A stretch of DNA of 43,587 nt from Kofleriaceae bacterium (GCA_018058095.1 JAGPCO010000060.1:1-43587); one strand, 5' to 3'; positions 8,389-20,207 are shown, numbered from the stretch's first letter. Notes: generated by a model not told the origin, from the letters alone. Program-made: numbers and translations.

Positions 8389-8432
8389 CTGCCGTCACCG
8401 CCGCCGGCGCGCGCCGCGCGTGCTCGCGCCGA

Positions 8433-8813
8433 TCACGCGCCGGCGCGCGGGCGGTGGGCCCACCAGCCCAGCGCCAGCCCGATCGCGACGATGAGCAGCC
8501 CGCCGGCCTCGCGCTCCTCCTCGACCGCGCCGCCCTTCTCGCTCATCTTGAGCCAGACGTCGCTCAGGCCGACCTTGCCCCAGATGCCGGTGACGAGGAC
8601 GGCGGCCCACGCGGCGGCGCCGACCGCCACCACCAGCGCCAGCGGTCGGGCCCAGGCCCGCGTCGACGGCAGTGGCAGCGCCGCGCTGGCGACCGCGGCG
8701 ATCAGGTACAGCGCGATCCAGCGCCACGGGTCGGGATCGTTGTACTGCAGCCCGGCGCTGATCACGAACAGCGCGGCCAGCAGCCACGACAGCAGGGCGG
8801 ACGGGCGGGCCAT
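8433..8813 (-). CDS. TMEM220-like small membrane protein
   Basis: A 126-aa integral membrane protein with about four hydrophobic helices. The N-terminal stretch LSWLLAALFVISAGLQYNDPDPW matches the pattern of the transmembrane family 220 (Transmemb_220, PF15071), whose signature is an aromatic/Asn-Asp-Pro-Asp segment after helix 1. Further helices lie at about 31-45, 55-77 and 105-119, the last ending GWWAHRPRAGA. A cytoplasmic acidic loop (KMSEKGGAVEEEREAG) lies between helices 3 and 4. The family function is unknown. The gene is divergent from adk across 111 bp and convergent with the three-repeat lipoprotein. Confidence 0.8.
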   Translation of the reverse strand: MARPSALLSWLLAALFVISAGLQYNDPDPWRWIALYLIAAVASAALPLPSTRAWARPLALVVAVGAAAWAAVLVTGIWGKVGLSDVWLKMSEKGGAVEEEREAGGLLIVAIGLALGWWAHRPRAGA

Positions 8814-8924
8814 GGGCCGATGCTACCCCGCGGCGGCCACGGGCGCGTCGGGCGCACAGGCGCGGCCGCGCCTAGCCCAGGGCGGCCCGGCCGTGCCAGG
8901 ATGCGCGGGTCGAAGGAGACCCTC

Positions 8925-9554
8925 ATGCGCATGATCCTCGTCGGCCCGCCGGGAGCGGGTAAGGGTACGCAAGCGGCCAAGCTGGTCGACCACTTTGCCA
9001 TTCCGCACATCTCGAGCGGCGACATGCTGCGCGCGGCGGTCAAGGACGGCACCGCGCTCGGGCTGCAGGCCGACGCCTTCATGAAGGCCGGCCAGCTGGT
9101 GCCCGACGACGTCGTCATCGGCATGATCCTCGAGCGCATCGCCAAGCCCGACTGCGCGCGCGGCTTCATGCTCGACGGCTTCCCGCGCACCCGGCCGCAG
9201 GCCGAGGCGCTCGACGCCGCCATGGCCCGCGCCGGCGTTGCCCTCGACGCCGTCGTCCTGATCGAGGTGCCCGACCAGCTCATCGTCGACCGCGTCACCG
9301 GGCGCCGGACCGACCCCGAGACCGGCACGATCTACCACCTGCAGTTCTCGCCGCCGCCGGCCGACGTCGCCGGCCGCCTGGTCCACCGCAAGGACGACAC
9401 CGTCGAGGCGGTCACGGCCCGGCTCGACAAGTACCACTCGGAGACGGCGCCGATCGTCCCGTTCTACCAGGGCCAGGGCATCCTCCGCCGCGTCGACGGC
9501 GTCGGCACCCCGGCCGAGGTCACCACCCGCATCATGACCGTGTTTGGACGCTGA
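8925..9554 (+). CDS. adk: Adenylate kinase
   Basis: A 209-aa enzyme catalysing ATP + AMP = 2 ADP in the cytoplasm. P-loop GPPGAGKGT at residues 7-15, AMP-binding SSGDMLR, LDGFPRT, and LID segment GRRTDPETGTIYH, which lacks the four Zn-binding cysteines and so is the non-zinc long-LID type, as in E. coli. The length is typical. A strong Shine-Dalgarno AAGGAG at 8913-8918 sits 6 bp before the ATG. The stop is 2 bp from the leuS start, so the two are very likely co-transcribed. Confidence 0.97.
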   Translation: MRMILVGPPGAGKGTQAAKLVDHFAIPHISSGDMLRAAVKDGTALGLQADAFMKAGQLVPDDVVIGMILERIAKPDCARGFMLDGFPRTRPQAEALDAAMARAGVALDAVVLIEVPDQLIVDRVTGRRTDPETGTIYHLQFSPPPADVAGRLVHRKDDTVEAVTARLDKYHSETAPIVPFYQGQGILRRVDGVGTPAEVTTRIMTVFGR

Positions 9555-9556
9555 CC

Positions 9557-12106
<2,550 letters not shown>

Positions 12107-12124
12107 CGGAAACGAGCGCGCGCC

Positions 12125-13111
12125 GTGCACGTCCTGGTCATCGGCGGCAGCAACTTCATGGGGCTGACCCTGGTGTGGCGGCTGCTCCTGGCCGGGCACC
12201 GCGTGACCGTGCTCAACCGCGGTCGCCAGCCCGACCCGTTCGCCGACCGGGTCGAGCGCCTCCGCGCCGATCGTGGCCGCGACGAGTTCGATCAGGCCCT
12301 GGCCGGGCGCGAGTTCGACCGCGTGGTCGACCTGGCCGGGTTCACCGGGCCCGAGCTGGCGCGGGCGGTGCGGGTGCTGGGCGGCCGGGTCGGCCACTAC
12401 CTGTTCGTGTCGACCGGGCAGGTCTACCTGGTGCGCGAGGGTTGCCCGCGGCCGTCGCGCGAGGTCGACTACGATGGCCCGGTCATGGCCGCGCCGCCGC
12501 GGCCGGCCGACCACGACGACTGGCGCTATGGCGTCGACAAGCGGGCCGCCGAGGACGTGCTGGTGGCCGCCGGCGCGGCGCTGCCATCGACGCGGCTGCG
12601 CCTGCCCATGGTCGTCGGCGAGCGCGACCCCAAGCGCCGGTTCGACGCCTACCTGTGGCGCCTGCTCGACGGCGGCCCGATCCTGGTCGCCGGCGCCGAC
12701 GCCCGCGCCCGTCACCTGTACCGCGGCGCCGTGGTCGACGCCCTGCTGGGGCTGCTGGCCGCGCCGCCGCCGCCCGGCCAGGCCTTCAACCTGGCGCCGG
12801 CCGAGGACGTCGCGGTCGGCGCGCTGGTGGCCGAGCTGGCCGACCGCGTCGGCGCCCGGGCCGAGATCCGCGCCGTCGACGCCGACGCGCTGGAGGCGGC
12901 CGGCCTGTCGGCGCGTGCCGCCTCGCCGTTCTCGACCCGGTGGATGTCGCTGCTCGATCCGGGCCGGGCCATGACCGAGCTCGGCTTCGTGCACCCGCCG
13001 CGCGCGGCCGTGCTCGACCGCATCGTCGCCGACGCGCTGGCGCGGTGGGACGCCGCGCCGCCGCCCGGCTACGACCAGCGCGCGGCCGAGCTGCGCTGGG
13101 CCGGGCGCTGA
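12125..13111 (+). CDS. NAD-dependent epimerase/dehydratase-family protein
   Basis: A 328-aa extended short-chain dehydrogenase-like protein. The N-terminal Rossmann motif is GGSNFMG (7-13), the GGxxFxG variant of atypical SDRs. VDLAGFTG follows strand 4, VSTGQVY (about 98-104) holds the catalytic Ser/Thr region, and YGVDK at about 138-142 is the YxxxK pair. It lies 18 bp after leuS on the same strand, starting at a GTG that begins the conserved MxVLVIGG strand. The length and motifs fit nucleotide-sugar epimerase/reductase-like proteins, including chloroplast-type RNA-binding atypical SDRs. The substrate cannot be assigned from sequence. Confidence 0.85.
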   Translation: MHVLVIGGSNFMGLTLVWRLLLAGHRVTVLNRGRQPDPFADRVERLRADRGRDEFDQALAGREFDRVVDLAGFTGPELARAVRVLGGRVGHYLFVSTGQVYLVREGCPRPSREVDYDGPVMAAPPRPADHDDWRYGVDKRAAEDVLVAAGAALPSTRLRLPMVVGERDPKRRFDAYLWRLLDGGPILVAGADARARHLYRGAVVDALLGLLAAPPPPGQAFNLAPAEDVAVGALVAELADRVGARAEIRAVDADALEAAGLSARAASPFSTRWMSLLDPGRAMTELGFVHPPRAAVLDRIVADALARWDAAPPPGYDQRAAELRWAGR

Positions 13112-13161
13112 CCGCGGCCCGCCGCGGGCACGGGCCGGCCGGATCGTGCGACGATCGGGTC

Positions 13162-14013
13162 ATGGGGACGGAGGACGACGACCGCTTCGCACCGCCAGCG
13201 GCGGGGGACGACGCGCCGCTCGAGCTGGCCGACGTGCCGCGCGGGATCCGCGGCCGCGGCCCGAGCACGAACCCTCCACCTGGCCCCGCCGATGCCTCCC
13301 GCGCGGCCCCGCCGCCGGGCGCCGCGGCCCCGCTCGGCCCGGCCGACGAGGCCCGGGCTCGCGCCCTGGCCATGACCAGCGCCCTGGCCGCCGGCGCCGG
13401 TGGGCACCACCCGCCGAGCCCGTGGCGGCGCTGGATCAGCTTCGGCGTCGCGCTCCTGGTTGGCTCGGCCGTGGTGTGGTGGCTCGCCACCTCGGGCCGC
13501 ACCGTCAAGCAGGTCCACGGCACCTACCGGTCGAAGACCGTGGGCGTCACCCTCGAGCTCCCGCTGGGCGCGTGGAAGACGGCGACCGATCACCGCCGGG
13601 TCCAGCGCCTGGGCAGCGCCAGCGCCAGCGTCGAGATGTTCTACCGCGGCAAGAGCATCGACGATCCCGACGTCGCGCTCGCCCTGTTCCGGTGGCACGC
13701 GCCCGGGATGTTCGGCGCCACCGTCGACCTCGACCAGCTGACCAAGCTGGCGCGGGAGCGGACCCAGCTGATGACGATGGCCAGCGGCATGGTGGTCGGC
13801 GCGCTCGACTGTGGCCCGGTCAGCGGCGTCCGCCCCGAGCCGGCGGCGGCGTGCCTGGGCAAGGGCACGCTGCGCGACGAGGGCCTCAAGGTCTACCTGC
13901 TGCTGTGGGCCGACACCGTCGAGGACCTCATCGGCGTCATCACCTTCACCCGCGACGACGGCGACCCCGCCAGCGTCGGCGAGGCGCTGGTCCGCACCGT
14001 GCGGCCGCGCTGA
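13162..14013 (+). CDS. Single-pass membrane protein of unknown function
   Basis: A 283-aa protein. The N-terminal ~85 residues are Pro/Ala/Asp-rich and disordered-looking (probably cytoplasmic). They are followed by one membrane helix at about 91-110 ([18 protein letters not shown]) and an extracytoplasmic globular domain (about 115-283). The domain begins [19 protein letters not shown], similar in feel to PsbP/Mog1-type or DUF-like beta-sandwich folds that contain a conserved 'xLPxGxW' start. Two cysteines in it (DCGPV, AACLG) may pair. It lies between the epimerase-like gene and moaB on the same strand with a 50-bp gap. The function is unknown. Confidence 0.75.
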   Translation: MGTEDDDRFAPPAAGDDAPLELADVPRGIRGRGPSTNPPPGPADASRAAPPPGAAAPLGPADEARARALAMTSALAAGAGGHHPPSPWRRWISFGVALLVGSAVVWWLATSGRTVKQVHGTYRSKTVGVTLELPLGAWKTATDHRRVQRLGSASASVEMFYRGKSIDDPDVALALFRWHAPGMFGATVDLDQLTKLARERTQLMTMASGMVVGALDCGPVSGVRPEPAAACLGKGTLRDEGLKVYLLLWADTVEDLIGVITFTRDDGDPASVGEALVRTVRPR

Positions 14014-14075
14014 TCAGTTGGGATTCCGATCCCGCGGCGCCGCCGGGCGCCAGCGGGCCGCGTACACTGCCGGCC

Positions 14076-14600
<525 letters not shown>

Positions 14601-14796
14601 GGCCTTCTTCCCCAGCCTCGAGCAACTCCGTGCGATCTGATCGTCGACGGTGGCGCCTACCTCCACGTCGCCGTCGCCGTCAAGGTCCACGACCACGACC
14701 ACGACGTCGTCGCCGTCGACGCCAGCTCGGGGCAGCCCCGGGGCCCGCCGCCGCCGGCCTCCCCCTCGGCTGCGAACCCGGGTACCCTCGGCTGGC

Positions 14797-15717
14797 ATGT
14801 CGCTCGATCACGCGCTGCAGCGCTCGCTCGCCATCCGCCTCAACCTGGTCGGTCTGTCGTCGATGCCGGTGGTCGAGGAGTGGATGGACATCCACATCGA
14901 CCGCTGGCTCGAGCACGTGCCGATGCCACCGGAGATGCCCGACGGCCACGGAGTGAGCTACCTGGCCACCGTCGGCAGCGACCTGCGCCGCCTGTGGTGC
15001 GGGGCGTGGGGTGACCCGCGCGGCTTCGTGCCGAAGATGGCCGACTACTTCAAGCTGTGCAACATGGCCAAGAGCGACGAGCGGGTGCTCGACCAGATCG
15101 GCCTCACGCTCGAGCCCCAGCTCGTCGGCAGCTGGATCGGCGTGTGGGCCGGCAAGGTCTTCACCGGCTGGCACTTCTGGGACCCGCACGCATGGGACCG
15201 GTTCGAGCCGCTGTTCGGGACCCACGAGGCCAAGTACAAGGTCAAGAAGTTCGTCGAGGACCACCACATCGATCAGATCGAGCGGTTCACCCAGGCCATC
15301 GGCGACGACGCCTTCAGCGAGCTCGAGCTGCGCCTGCCCGGGGACGACGTCGAGGCCCAGGTCGGGGCGATGGACGCGGCCTTCGTCCACTTCACCGGCG
15401 CGCCGCTGCGGCGCGAGCTGTGCGATCGCCTGCGCGAGGCGCCGGTGCCGACCATGACCGTCAACGTCCGCATCCGCGACGGCAAGATCATCAAGGTCGG
15501 CGGCCAGATCGCCGCCAGCGGCAACGCCGCGACCGAGGCGTTCTGCGTCGACGCCCAGGTCGGCTGCGACGGCAAGCTGTTCGCGGTGTGCGACAAGCTG
15601 GGCGGGGCCGGCCGCCTCGAGTACGTCCGCGCCGGTGAACACGCGGGGGTCGACGTGTTGATCGAGCCGGCCGACCGGCCGAGCAAGCCGGTCGCCCCGG
15701 CCCCGGCGGCCAACTGA
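14797..15717 (+). CDS. Conserved-looking protein of unknown function
   Basis: A 306-aa protein with no signal peptide and no membrane helix. It is rich in Trp and aromatic residues near the middle ([19 protein letters not shown], about 107-125), contains a Lys/His segment ([14 protein letters not shown]) and has a C-terminal beta-rich part ([20 protein letters not shown]). The fold and family are not recognised. The ATG at 14797 follows about 195 bp of non-coding sequence after moaB. The next gene (release-factor-like) starts 8 bp after its stop, suggesting co-transcription. Codon usage and strand match the surrounding genes. Confidence 0.75.
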   Translation: MSLDHALQRSLAIRLNLVGLSSMPVVEEWMDIHIDRWLEHVPMPPEMPDGHGVSYLATVGSDLRRLWCGAWGDPRGFVPKMADYFKLCNMAKSDERVLDQIGLTLEPQLVGSWIGVWAGKVFTGWHFWDPHAWDRFEPLFGTHEAKYKVKKFVEDHHIDQIERFTQAIGDDAFSELELRLPGDDVEAQVGAMDAAFVHFTGAPLRRELCDRLREAPVPTMTVNVRIRDGKIIKVGGQIAASGNAATEAFCVDAQVGCDGKLFAVCDKLGGAGRLEYVRAGEHAGVDVLIEPADRPSKPVAPAPAAN

Positions 15718-15725
15718 GCAAGGCC

Positions 15726-16271
15726 GTGGCGCCCGGGGCCGACGCCACCGCCGCCGATCGCGCGCGCTGGGCCAGCTGCAGCGACGCCGCGCTGGCGGCC
15801 GAGTGTGAGGTCGACCGCTACCGGGCGTCGGGCCCGGGCGGGCAGCACCGCAACAAGACCGAGAGCGCCGTGCGCTACCGCCACCGCGCCACGGGCCTGG
15901 CCGCCATCGGCGAGGAGAGCCGGTCGCAGGCCGAGAACCGCGAGCGCGCGCTGCGCCGGGTTCGCGCCGTGCTGGTGCTGTCGATGCGCCTGCCAGTCGC
16001 GCCCGAGGCCGGCCCGTCGGCGCACCTGGCCCGCGTGCTGGCGGCCGGGACCGCGCCCCTGGGCGAGAAGACCCGGCAGACTGGTGGCTACCTGATGGCC
16101 ATGGCCGAGCTGCTCGACCTGCTGGCGGCGTGTGGCGGCGAGGTGGCCGCCACCGCGGGGCGCCTCGGCGTCACCACCGGCGCGACCTCGAAGTTCCTGC
16201 TGCACGACGAGCGGGTGGCCCGGCTGGCCAACCAGATCCGGGCCGAACACGGCCTGCGTCCGCTGCGCTGA
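15726..16271 (+). CDS. Peptide-chain-release-factor-like GGQ protein
   Basis: A 181-aa protein with the catalytic domain of class I release factors: GPGGQHRNKTESAVRYRH (about 36-53), where the GGQ triggers peptidyl-tRNA hydrolysis. It has no codon-recognition domain and no long basic tail, so it differs from RF1/RF2 and from ArfB/YaeJ. The C-terminal ~55 residues form a helix-turn-helix-like unit (GGEVAATAGRLGVTTGATSKF ending AEHGLRPLR) seen, as far as recalled, in short 'release factor-like' proteins of Myxococcota and Planctomycetes. The GTG start lies 8 bp after the preceding stop. A role in ribosome rescue is inferred, not shown. Confidence 0.85.
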   Translation: MAPGADATAADRARWASCSDAALAAECEVDRYRASGPGGQHRNKTESAVRYRHRATGLAAIGEESRSQAENRERALRRVRAVLVLSMRLPVAPEAGPSAHLARVLAAGTAPLGEKTRQTGGYLMAMAELLDLLAACGGEVAATAGRLGVTTGATSKFLLHDERVARLANQIRAEHGLRPLR

Positions 16272-16284
16272 GGGGACTCAGCGC
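16265..16284. terminator. Bidirectional hairpin terminator
   Basis: A perfect 8-bp inverted repeat GCGCTGAG-GGGA-CTCAGCGC contains the TGA stop of the release-factor-like gene and ends 8 bp before the stop of the convergent lipoprotein gene. The position between convergent genes supports a shared terminator. Confidence 0.65.
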
Positions 16285-16291
16285 GCCGCGC

Positions 16292-16672
16292 TCACTGGTC
16301 GTCGACGACGCAGCCCGGGCCAAGCACCGCGCTGCAGGCGGCCGGTGGCACCTCGAGCATGCAGAACTCGGCGTCGCTCAGGCCGCTGAGCGTGTCGAAG
16401 CACTCGCGGAAGTCACCGACGGTGGCGGTGCAGGTGGCCGGCGGGGTCGAGCCGTCGCAGTCGGCCGCGGTGGTGCCGATCTCGACCGTGAACCCGCCGC
16501 CGCAGTCGATGGTGCGGGCCGGGAAGTCGGCCACGAACTCCTGGCACAGGGCGTCGGACTCGGCCGGCGTCAGCGTGCCGACCACCTTGCTGTCGGGCAG
16601 GCCGCTGCTGCCGCCGTCGCCGCCGCAGCCGAGGAATCCAACCAGCGCAGAACAGAGAAGGAGGTGCTTCAT
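16292..16672 (-). CDS. Small Cys-rich lipoprotein, tandem paralogue A
   Basis: A 126-aa predicted lipoprotein (MKHLLLCSALVGFLGC, lipobox FLGC, Cys16, Gly at +2). The mature domain shares with the neighbour at 16836-17195 the ordered motifs LTPAESDALCQEFVADFPAR, ATCTATVGD, then LSxAExC and PAxC, with conserved cysteines, so the two are tandem duplicates. Six to eight cysteines imply disulfides and an extracytoplasmic location. A Gly/Ser linker (CGGDGGSSGLPDS) tethers the domain. The family is not recognised. It is convergent with the release-factor-like gene. Confidence 0.8.
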   Translation of the reverse strand: MKHLLLCSALVGFLGCGGDGGSSGLPDSKVVGTLTPAESDALCQEFVADFPARTIDCGGGFTVEIGTTAADCDGSTPPATCTATVGDFRECFDTLSGLSDAEFCMLEVPPAACSAVLGPGCVVDDQ

Positions 16673-16835
16673 GTGCCGCTGATAACACGCGCCGCCTCGA
16701 GCCGCCCGGCCCCCGGCCGCGCATCGACCGCGCGCGTGCGTCGGTTCACACCACGTGGCAGGTGGTCTGGCCGCGTCAGCGCTGAACGAGCCTTCCTGGC
16801 GCCCGCGTGTCGGCCGTCGCCCGTCGGCGTGGTCA

Positions 16836-17195
16836 TCATCTGGTCTGGCAGGCGGTCGAGGTCACGACCAGGCACTCGGCCGGCGCGTCGTCGAGCGCAC
16901 ACAGCTCGGCCTGGCTCAAGGCGAACCAGGCCGACATACACGCGCGGAGGTCCCCGACGGTCGCGGTGCAGGTCGCCGGGGCGGGGTAGTTCTGGCAGGC
17001 CGGCTCCGGCACGCCGATGACCAGGTCGAAGCCCGTGCACTGGGTGATCCGGGCTGGGAAATCCGCGACGAGCTCTTCGCACAGGGTGTCGACTTCTGCG
17101 GCGGTGAGGCCGCTGAGAGGCCTGGCGGCAGGCACGGGCTCATCCCCGCATCCGAGCAGGCTGGTCAGGACCCCGGCCAGGAGGACGTGCTTCAT
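16836..17195 (-). CDS. Small Cys-rich lipoprotein, tandem paralogue B
   Basis: A 119-aa predicted lipoprotein (MKHVLLAGVLTSLLGC, Cys16, Gly at +2), clearly paralogous to the downstream gene at 16292-16672. Shared features are LTAAEVDTLCEELVADFPAR, PATCTATVGDLRAC, LSQAELCALDDAPAEC and a final near-C-terminal Cys. The intervening ~163 bp carries no gene and could hold a second promoter. The diverged middle parts suggest an old duplication. The function is unknown. Confidence 0.8.
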   Translation of the reverse strand: MKHVLLAGVLTSLLGCGDEPVPAARPLSGLTAAEVDTLCEELVADFPARITQCTGFDLVIGVPEPACQNYPAPATCTATVGDLRACMSAWFALSQAELCALDDAPAECLVVTSTACQTR

Positions 17196-17332
17196 GGCCG
17201 TGGCCTATCACGGAATCCCAGCCGCAGGGGTCCGCTACCGCGTCCTGCCACGCGTTGTGGGGGTCGTCACGGACGGCGTGCCAGGCGTGGCGACCAGGTC
17301 GTCGGCGTCGTGCCCGACGCTCGGCTGGTACA

Positions 17333-18409
17333 GTGCGGTCCGTGCTCGGATTCCCCGCTGTGCTGTGCGGCGTGTTCTTCCTGGTGGCGGCGTGCGGGCC
17401 CCGTCACAATGCGAGCGCGCCACCACCCGCACCACCAGCGACCGCGGCGCCCGTGCCGGTCCCGGTCGCGACCCTGACGCCCGCCGGGTTCGACCCGCGG
17501 CGCCACCTGCTCGGCGCCGGCGTCGCGCGCGACTATCGTGCCGCCGCCGGCGGATACGCAAACCTGTGCGCCGGCGGCTGCGGTGATCTGGCGGCGTGCC
17601 GAGCCCTGGCGACGCTGGTCAAGGAGGAGCGTGGTCTGCTGCCGAGCCGGGATCAGCTGCCGATCGCGGCGCGGATGTGCGCCCGTCATGACCCGGTCGG
17701 CTGCGGCCTGATCATGATCCTGATGCAAGGCGTGGCAGGAGCGCCCGATGAGGCAGCGACGGCCGCGCCGTGTGTGGAGCCGACGTCAGCGGCGTGCGAC
17801 AGCGAGGTCTTCTTCGCCATCGGCCTGTTCGAGTTTCCAACCGACGACGGTCCGCCGCCCGCCAACCAGGGCCTGGCTCGCGTGCGCGGCCGCCTCGAGG
17901 ACGACCTCGCGCGCCTGTGCGTGGCCGGCCGGGCCGATGCGTGCGGCAAACTGCTGCGCACCTACCCGTTTGGTTGCGACGGCCCAGCGGCGGCGAGGTG
18001 CGCGCTGCGCCGGATCGACGAAGCCAATGCGGCGTTCCCGGACGAGCCGCCCGTCGCCCCGACGCCCGTGCTGGCGGCTGGCGCGGTGCTGGTGTCGGCG
18101 TGTCGGTCTGGCGACGCCGATGCCTGCGCCCTGACCGACGCGGGACCGATCGACCCGCACGTGTTGTGCCGCGCTGGCGACCTCGGCAGATGCGCCGAGC
18201 TGGCCCGGGCTGGCGACAAAGACGCAGCCGCGCTCGCGTGCCAGGCCGGCCAGACCCACTGGTGCGACCCAGCAACCGCCGAGCGCGCCACCGTCAACGC
18301 CATGATCGAGGAGCTACGCCAGCTCGCCGCCGCGTGTGCTGGCGGCGACGGAGCGGCCTGCGCCCAGCGCCGCGCCCTGGTGACGCCGGCCGCCTGTCCC
18401 GCCCAGTGA
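17333..18409 (+). CDS. Lipoprotein with Sel1-like Cys repeats
   Basis: A 358-aa predicted lipoprotein. The signal peptide (VRSVLGFPAVLCGVFFLVAAC) ends in lipobox LVAAC (Cys21), followed by a Pro/Ala linker. The mature part has repeated CxxGDxxAC-type units (CRSGDADAC, CRAGDLGRC, CAGGDGAAC, CVAGRADAC), like the Cys-containing Sel1/TPR-like helical repeats frequent in myxobacterial proteins, so an alpha-solenoid scaffold is inferred. GTG 17333 is preferred over GTG 17342 because it gives the n-region an Arg; the open frame further upstream lacks signal character. It is divergent from the tandem lipoproteins. Confidence 0.75.
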   Translation: MRSVLGFPAVLCGVFFLVAACGPRHNASAPPPAPPATAAPVPVPVATLTPAGFDPRRHLLGAGVARDYRAAAGGYANLCAGGCGDLAACRALATLVKEERGLLPSRDQLPIAARMCARHDPVGCGLIMILMQGVAGAPDEAATAAPCVEPTSAACDSEVFFAIGLFEFPTDDGPPPANQGLARVRGRLEDDLARLCVAGRADACGKLLRTYPFGCDGPAAARCALRRIDEANAAFPDEPPVAPTPVLAAGAVLVSACRSGDADACALTDAGPIDPHVLCRAGDLGRCAELARAGDKDAAALACQAGQTHWCDPATAERATVNAMIEELRQLAAACAGGDGAACAQRRALVTPAACPAQ

Positions 18410-18428
18410 GCGCACGCGCGCGGCGCTC
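18408..18428. terminator. Candidate hairpin between convergent genes
   Basis: GAGCGC (18408-18413) and GCGCTC (18423-18428) form a 6-bp stem around a GC loop, in the 23-bp gap between the convergent genes ending at 18409 and 18433. No T-tract is present. Confidence 0.4.
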
Positions 18429-18432
18429 GCGT

Positions 18433-18996
18433 TCACGGCGAACGGGGCACGAGGACCAGGCCGTCGTCGCCCTGGTGCTGGTACCGCTCCCGCCGCCTGT
18501 CGGCACCGACCACGTCGATCACGCCGCGGTGGATCGTCACGGCGCGAACCGGCCCGGCGACGTCGACCCGGCCGAGCTCGGTCGGGCCGGTCGGACCCAG
18601 CTGATACAGATACAGGGTCGTGCGCTCGCTGGTCCGGGTCTCGGTCGGACCGGGGAACCACGACACGATGTGCAGGATGACCGCGGCCTCGACCTGGCGG
18701 TCGCCGTCGAGGTCGCCGTAGACCACGCCGGCCAGCCGGGTGTTGATGGTGTCGTGTGGGCGATCGAGCTGGCGGTACAGGTGCAGGCTGCCCCGGCCGG
18801 CGCGGAGCGGGCCCTTGTGGCCGCCGTAGTCGTGGTTGCACCAGTCGAGCTGGCGCAGGCTGGTGAGGCGGGCCGGCGCCGGCCGCGGCTCGCCGCAGCG
18901 CGGCGGCCGCACCCGCTCGGCCCGGGCGGTCGCGCCGCCGGTCACCACCAGCAGGCTCGCCGCCAGCCCGAGCGCGATCGCGCGCGCCGTCCTCAT
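18433..18996 (-). CDS. Secreted protein with Ca-binding-like DLDGDRQVE segment (FG-GAP-like)
   Basis: A 187-aa protein with an N-terminal signal peptide (MRTARAIALGLAASLLVVTGG, cleavage near ATARA), so probably periplasmic or secreted. The middle holds GVVYGDLDGDRQVEAAVIL (about 91-109), which resembles an FG-GAP/VCBS-type calcium loop 'DxDGDxxxE', followed by beta-strands (TTLYLYQLGPTGPTELGRVDV). One or two propeller-like blades may be present. The start ATG overlaps the sixA stop as ATGA (18993-18996), so the gene is translationally coupled to the phosphatase. The function is unknown. Confidence 0.72.
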   Translation of the reverse strand: MRTARAIALGLAASLLVVTGGATARAERVRPPRCGEPRPAPARLTSLRQLDWCNHDYGGHKGPLRAGRGSLHLYRQLDRPHDTINTRLAGVVYGDLDGDRQVEAAVILHIVSWFPGPTETRTSERTTLYLYQLGPTGPTELGRVDVAGPVRAVTIHRGVIDVVGADRRRERYQHQGDDGLVLVPRSP

Positions 18997-19502
18997 CGGC
19001 GCCTCCGGCCGAGCTGGCGCAGCAGGCGTGGCGGCAGCAGCGCCCGCACGCTCATGCCGCCCGGCGTCGGCGTACCGTCGAGCGCGACCACGCCGCCCTT
19101 CTTGAGCGGGATGGCCGCGGCGTGGCGCGCGTCGCCGAAGGCCAGCCACGCCGCCAGCTCGCCCAGCCACGGCTCGTGCCCGACGACCGCCAGGCCACCG
19201 GCGGCGCCGTGCACCGCCAGCTGCGACAGCAGGGCCGCGCCGGGCGAGGCGCACAGCAGCTCGCTGGCCACCAGCGCGCCCTCGCGGGGCCCGCGCAGCA
19301 GCGGGCGCAGCAGGTGGGCGGTCTCGGCGGCCCGACGCCATGGCGAGTGCAGCACACGGGTCACGCCAACCCCGACCGCGCCGAGCCCGGCCGCCCCGGC
19401 GCGGAAGCGACGGCGCCCACGTCGGGTCAGCGCCCGGGCGGCGTCGTCGCCATCGGCGCCCAGCTCGGCGGCGATGGCGTGGCGGATGATCCACAGCTGC
19501 AC
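18993..19502 (-). CDS. sixA: Phosphohistidine phosphatase SixA family
   Basis: A 169-aa histidine-phosphatase-superfamily protein. RHA at residues 7-9 (IIRHAIAAE) carries the catalytic His of the RHG motif, the second His is in VVGHEPWLGEL, and PLKKGGVVAL is the SixA-type C-terminal motif. SixA removes phosphate from His-containing phosphotransfer proteins or PTS proteins in the cytoplasm. GTG 19502 begins the conserved first strand; longer frames upstream lack homology. The stop overlaps the next start by 4 bp. The length is normal for SixA (about 160 aa). Confidence 0.88.
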   Translation of the reverse strand: MQLWIIRHAIAAELGADGDDAARALTRRGRRRFRAGAAGLGAVGVGVTRVLHSPWRRAAETAHLLRPLLRGPREGALVASELLCASPGAALLSQLAVHGAAGGLAVVGHEPWLGELAAWLAFGDARHAAAIPLKKGGVVALDGTPTPGGMSVRALLPPRLLRQLGRRRR

Positions 19503-19637
19503 GTGGGGATCATGGCAGGTCGTGGTCGGCCCGCCAAGGCTGCGTCGGCGGCGCAGCCCGTGCGCGGGCACGACGCAGCTCGTGCTGCGCCCGCGGCCGC
19601 GTTGACAGCACGGGGTCGACCGTGGGAAGTGCCTGGC

Positions 19638-20141
19638 ATGAAGCGCTTCCTGATCGTGATGTCGGTCCTCGCCGCTGCCTGTGGCGGCGCGTCCACCCCG
19701 TCCACCAGCACCACCACCAGCACCACCACCACGCCGACCGGCGGCGCCGAGCCGCACGCCATGCCGGCCGAGTTGAACAGCTTCCACGACGTGCTGTCGC
19801 CGCTGTGGCACGCCGATCCGGGCGAGCAGCGCACCGCCGACACCTGCGCCGCCGTCCCGTCGTTGACCTCGGGCGCGGCCAGCGTCAAGACCGGCGCGGC
19901 CCCGGCCGGCGCCGACGCGGCGGCCTGGACCGCGGCGGCCGACAAGCTCGGCGCCGACGTGGTCGCCCTGGGCACGGCGTGTGGCGGCGATCGGGCCGGC
20001 TTCGAGCCGGCGTTCGAGCAGCTGCACGAGGCCTTCCACGCGCTGGTCCGCCTGGCCGGCGCCGGCCACGACGAGGGCGAGCACCACCAGGGCGAGGGCC
20101 ACGACGGCCAGCACGGCGACGGCGCCCACCACGGCGGCTGA
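19638..20141 (+). CDS. Lipoprotein with His-rich C-terminal tail
   Basis: A 167-aa predicted lipoprotein (MKRFLIVMSVLAAAC, lipobox AAAC, Cys15, Gly at +2) with a Thr/Ser linker. The helical mature domain has regularly spaced Trp/His (FHDVLSPLWHADPGEQR), a Cys pair (TCAAV, ACGGD) and a last helix FEQLHEAFHALV. The C-terminal 25 residues are almost all His, Gly, Asp and Glu (GHDEGEHHQGEGHDGQH), a likely metal-binding tail for Ni, Zn or Cu. The overall shape recalls cytochrome-c'-like four-helix bundles or DUF305-type proteins without a CxxCH motif. No heme site is present. Divergent from sixA. Confidence 0.78.
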   Translation: MKRFLIVMSVLAAACGGASTPSTSTTTSTTTTPTGGAEPHAMPAELNSFHDVLSPLWHADPGEQRTADTCAAVPSLTSGAASVKTGAAPAGADAAAWTAAADKLGADVVALGTACGGDRAGFEPAFEQLHEAFHALVRLAGAGHDEGEHHQGEGHDGQHGDGAHHGG

Positions 20142-20207
20142 GCGCGGGTGGCGCGGCTGTTCGCGAGAACGATTGAGTTGCCCCTTCGCGGGCCCTAAGG
20201 TGTGGCC

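Noticed and set aside
14601-14796. Possible gene between moaB and the 14797 gene
   Set aside because: The minus-strand peptide has a [11 protein letters not shown]-like string, but it arises from low-complexity CGACCACGAC repeats and has no start or domain.
16657-16683. Plus-strand GAAGGAGG followed by ATG
   Set aside because: It opens only a 3-codon frame and lies inside the signal-peptide codons of the minus-strand lipoprotein gene; coincidence.
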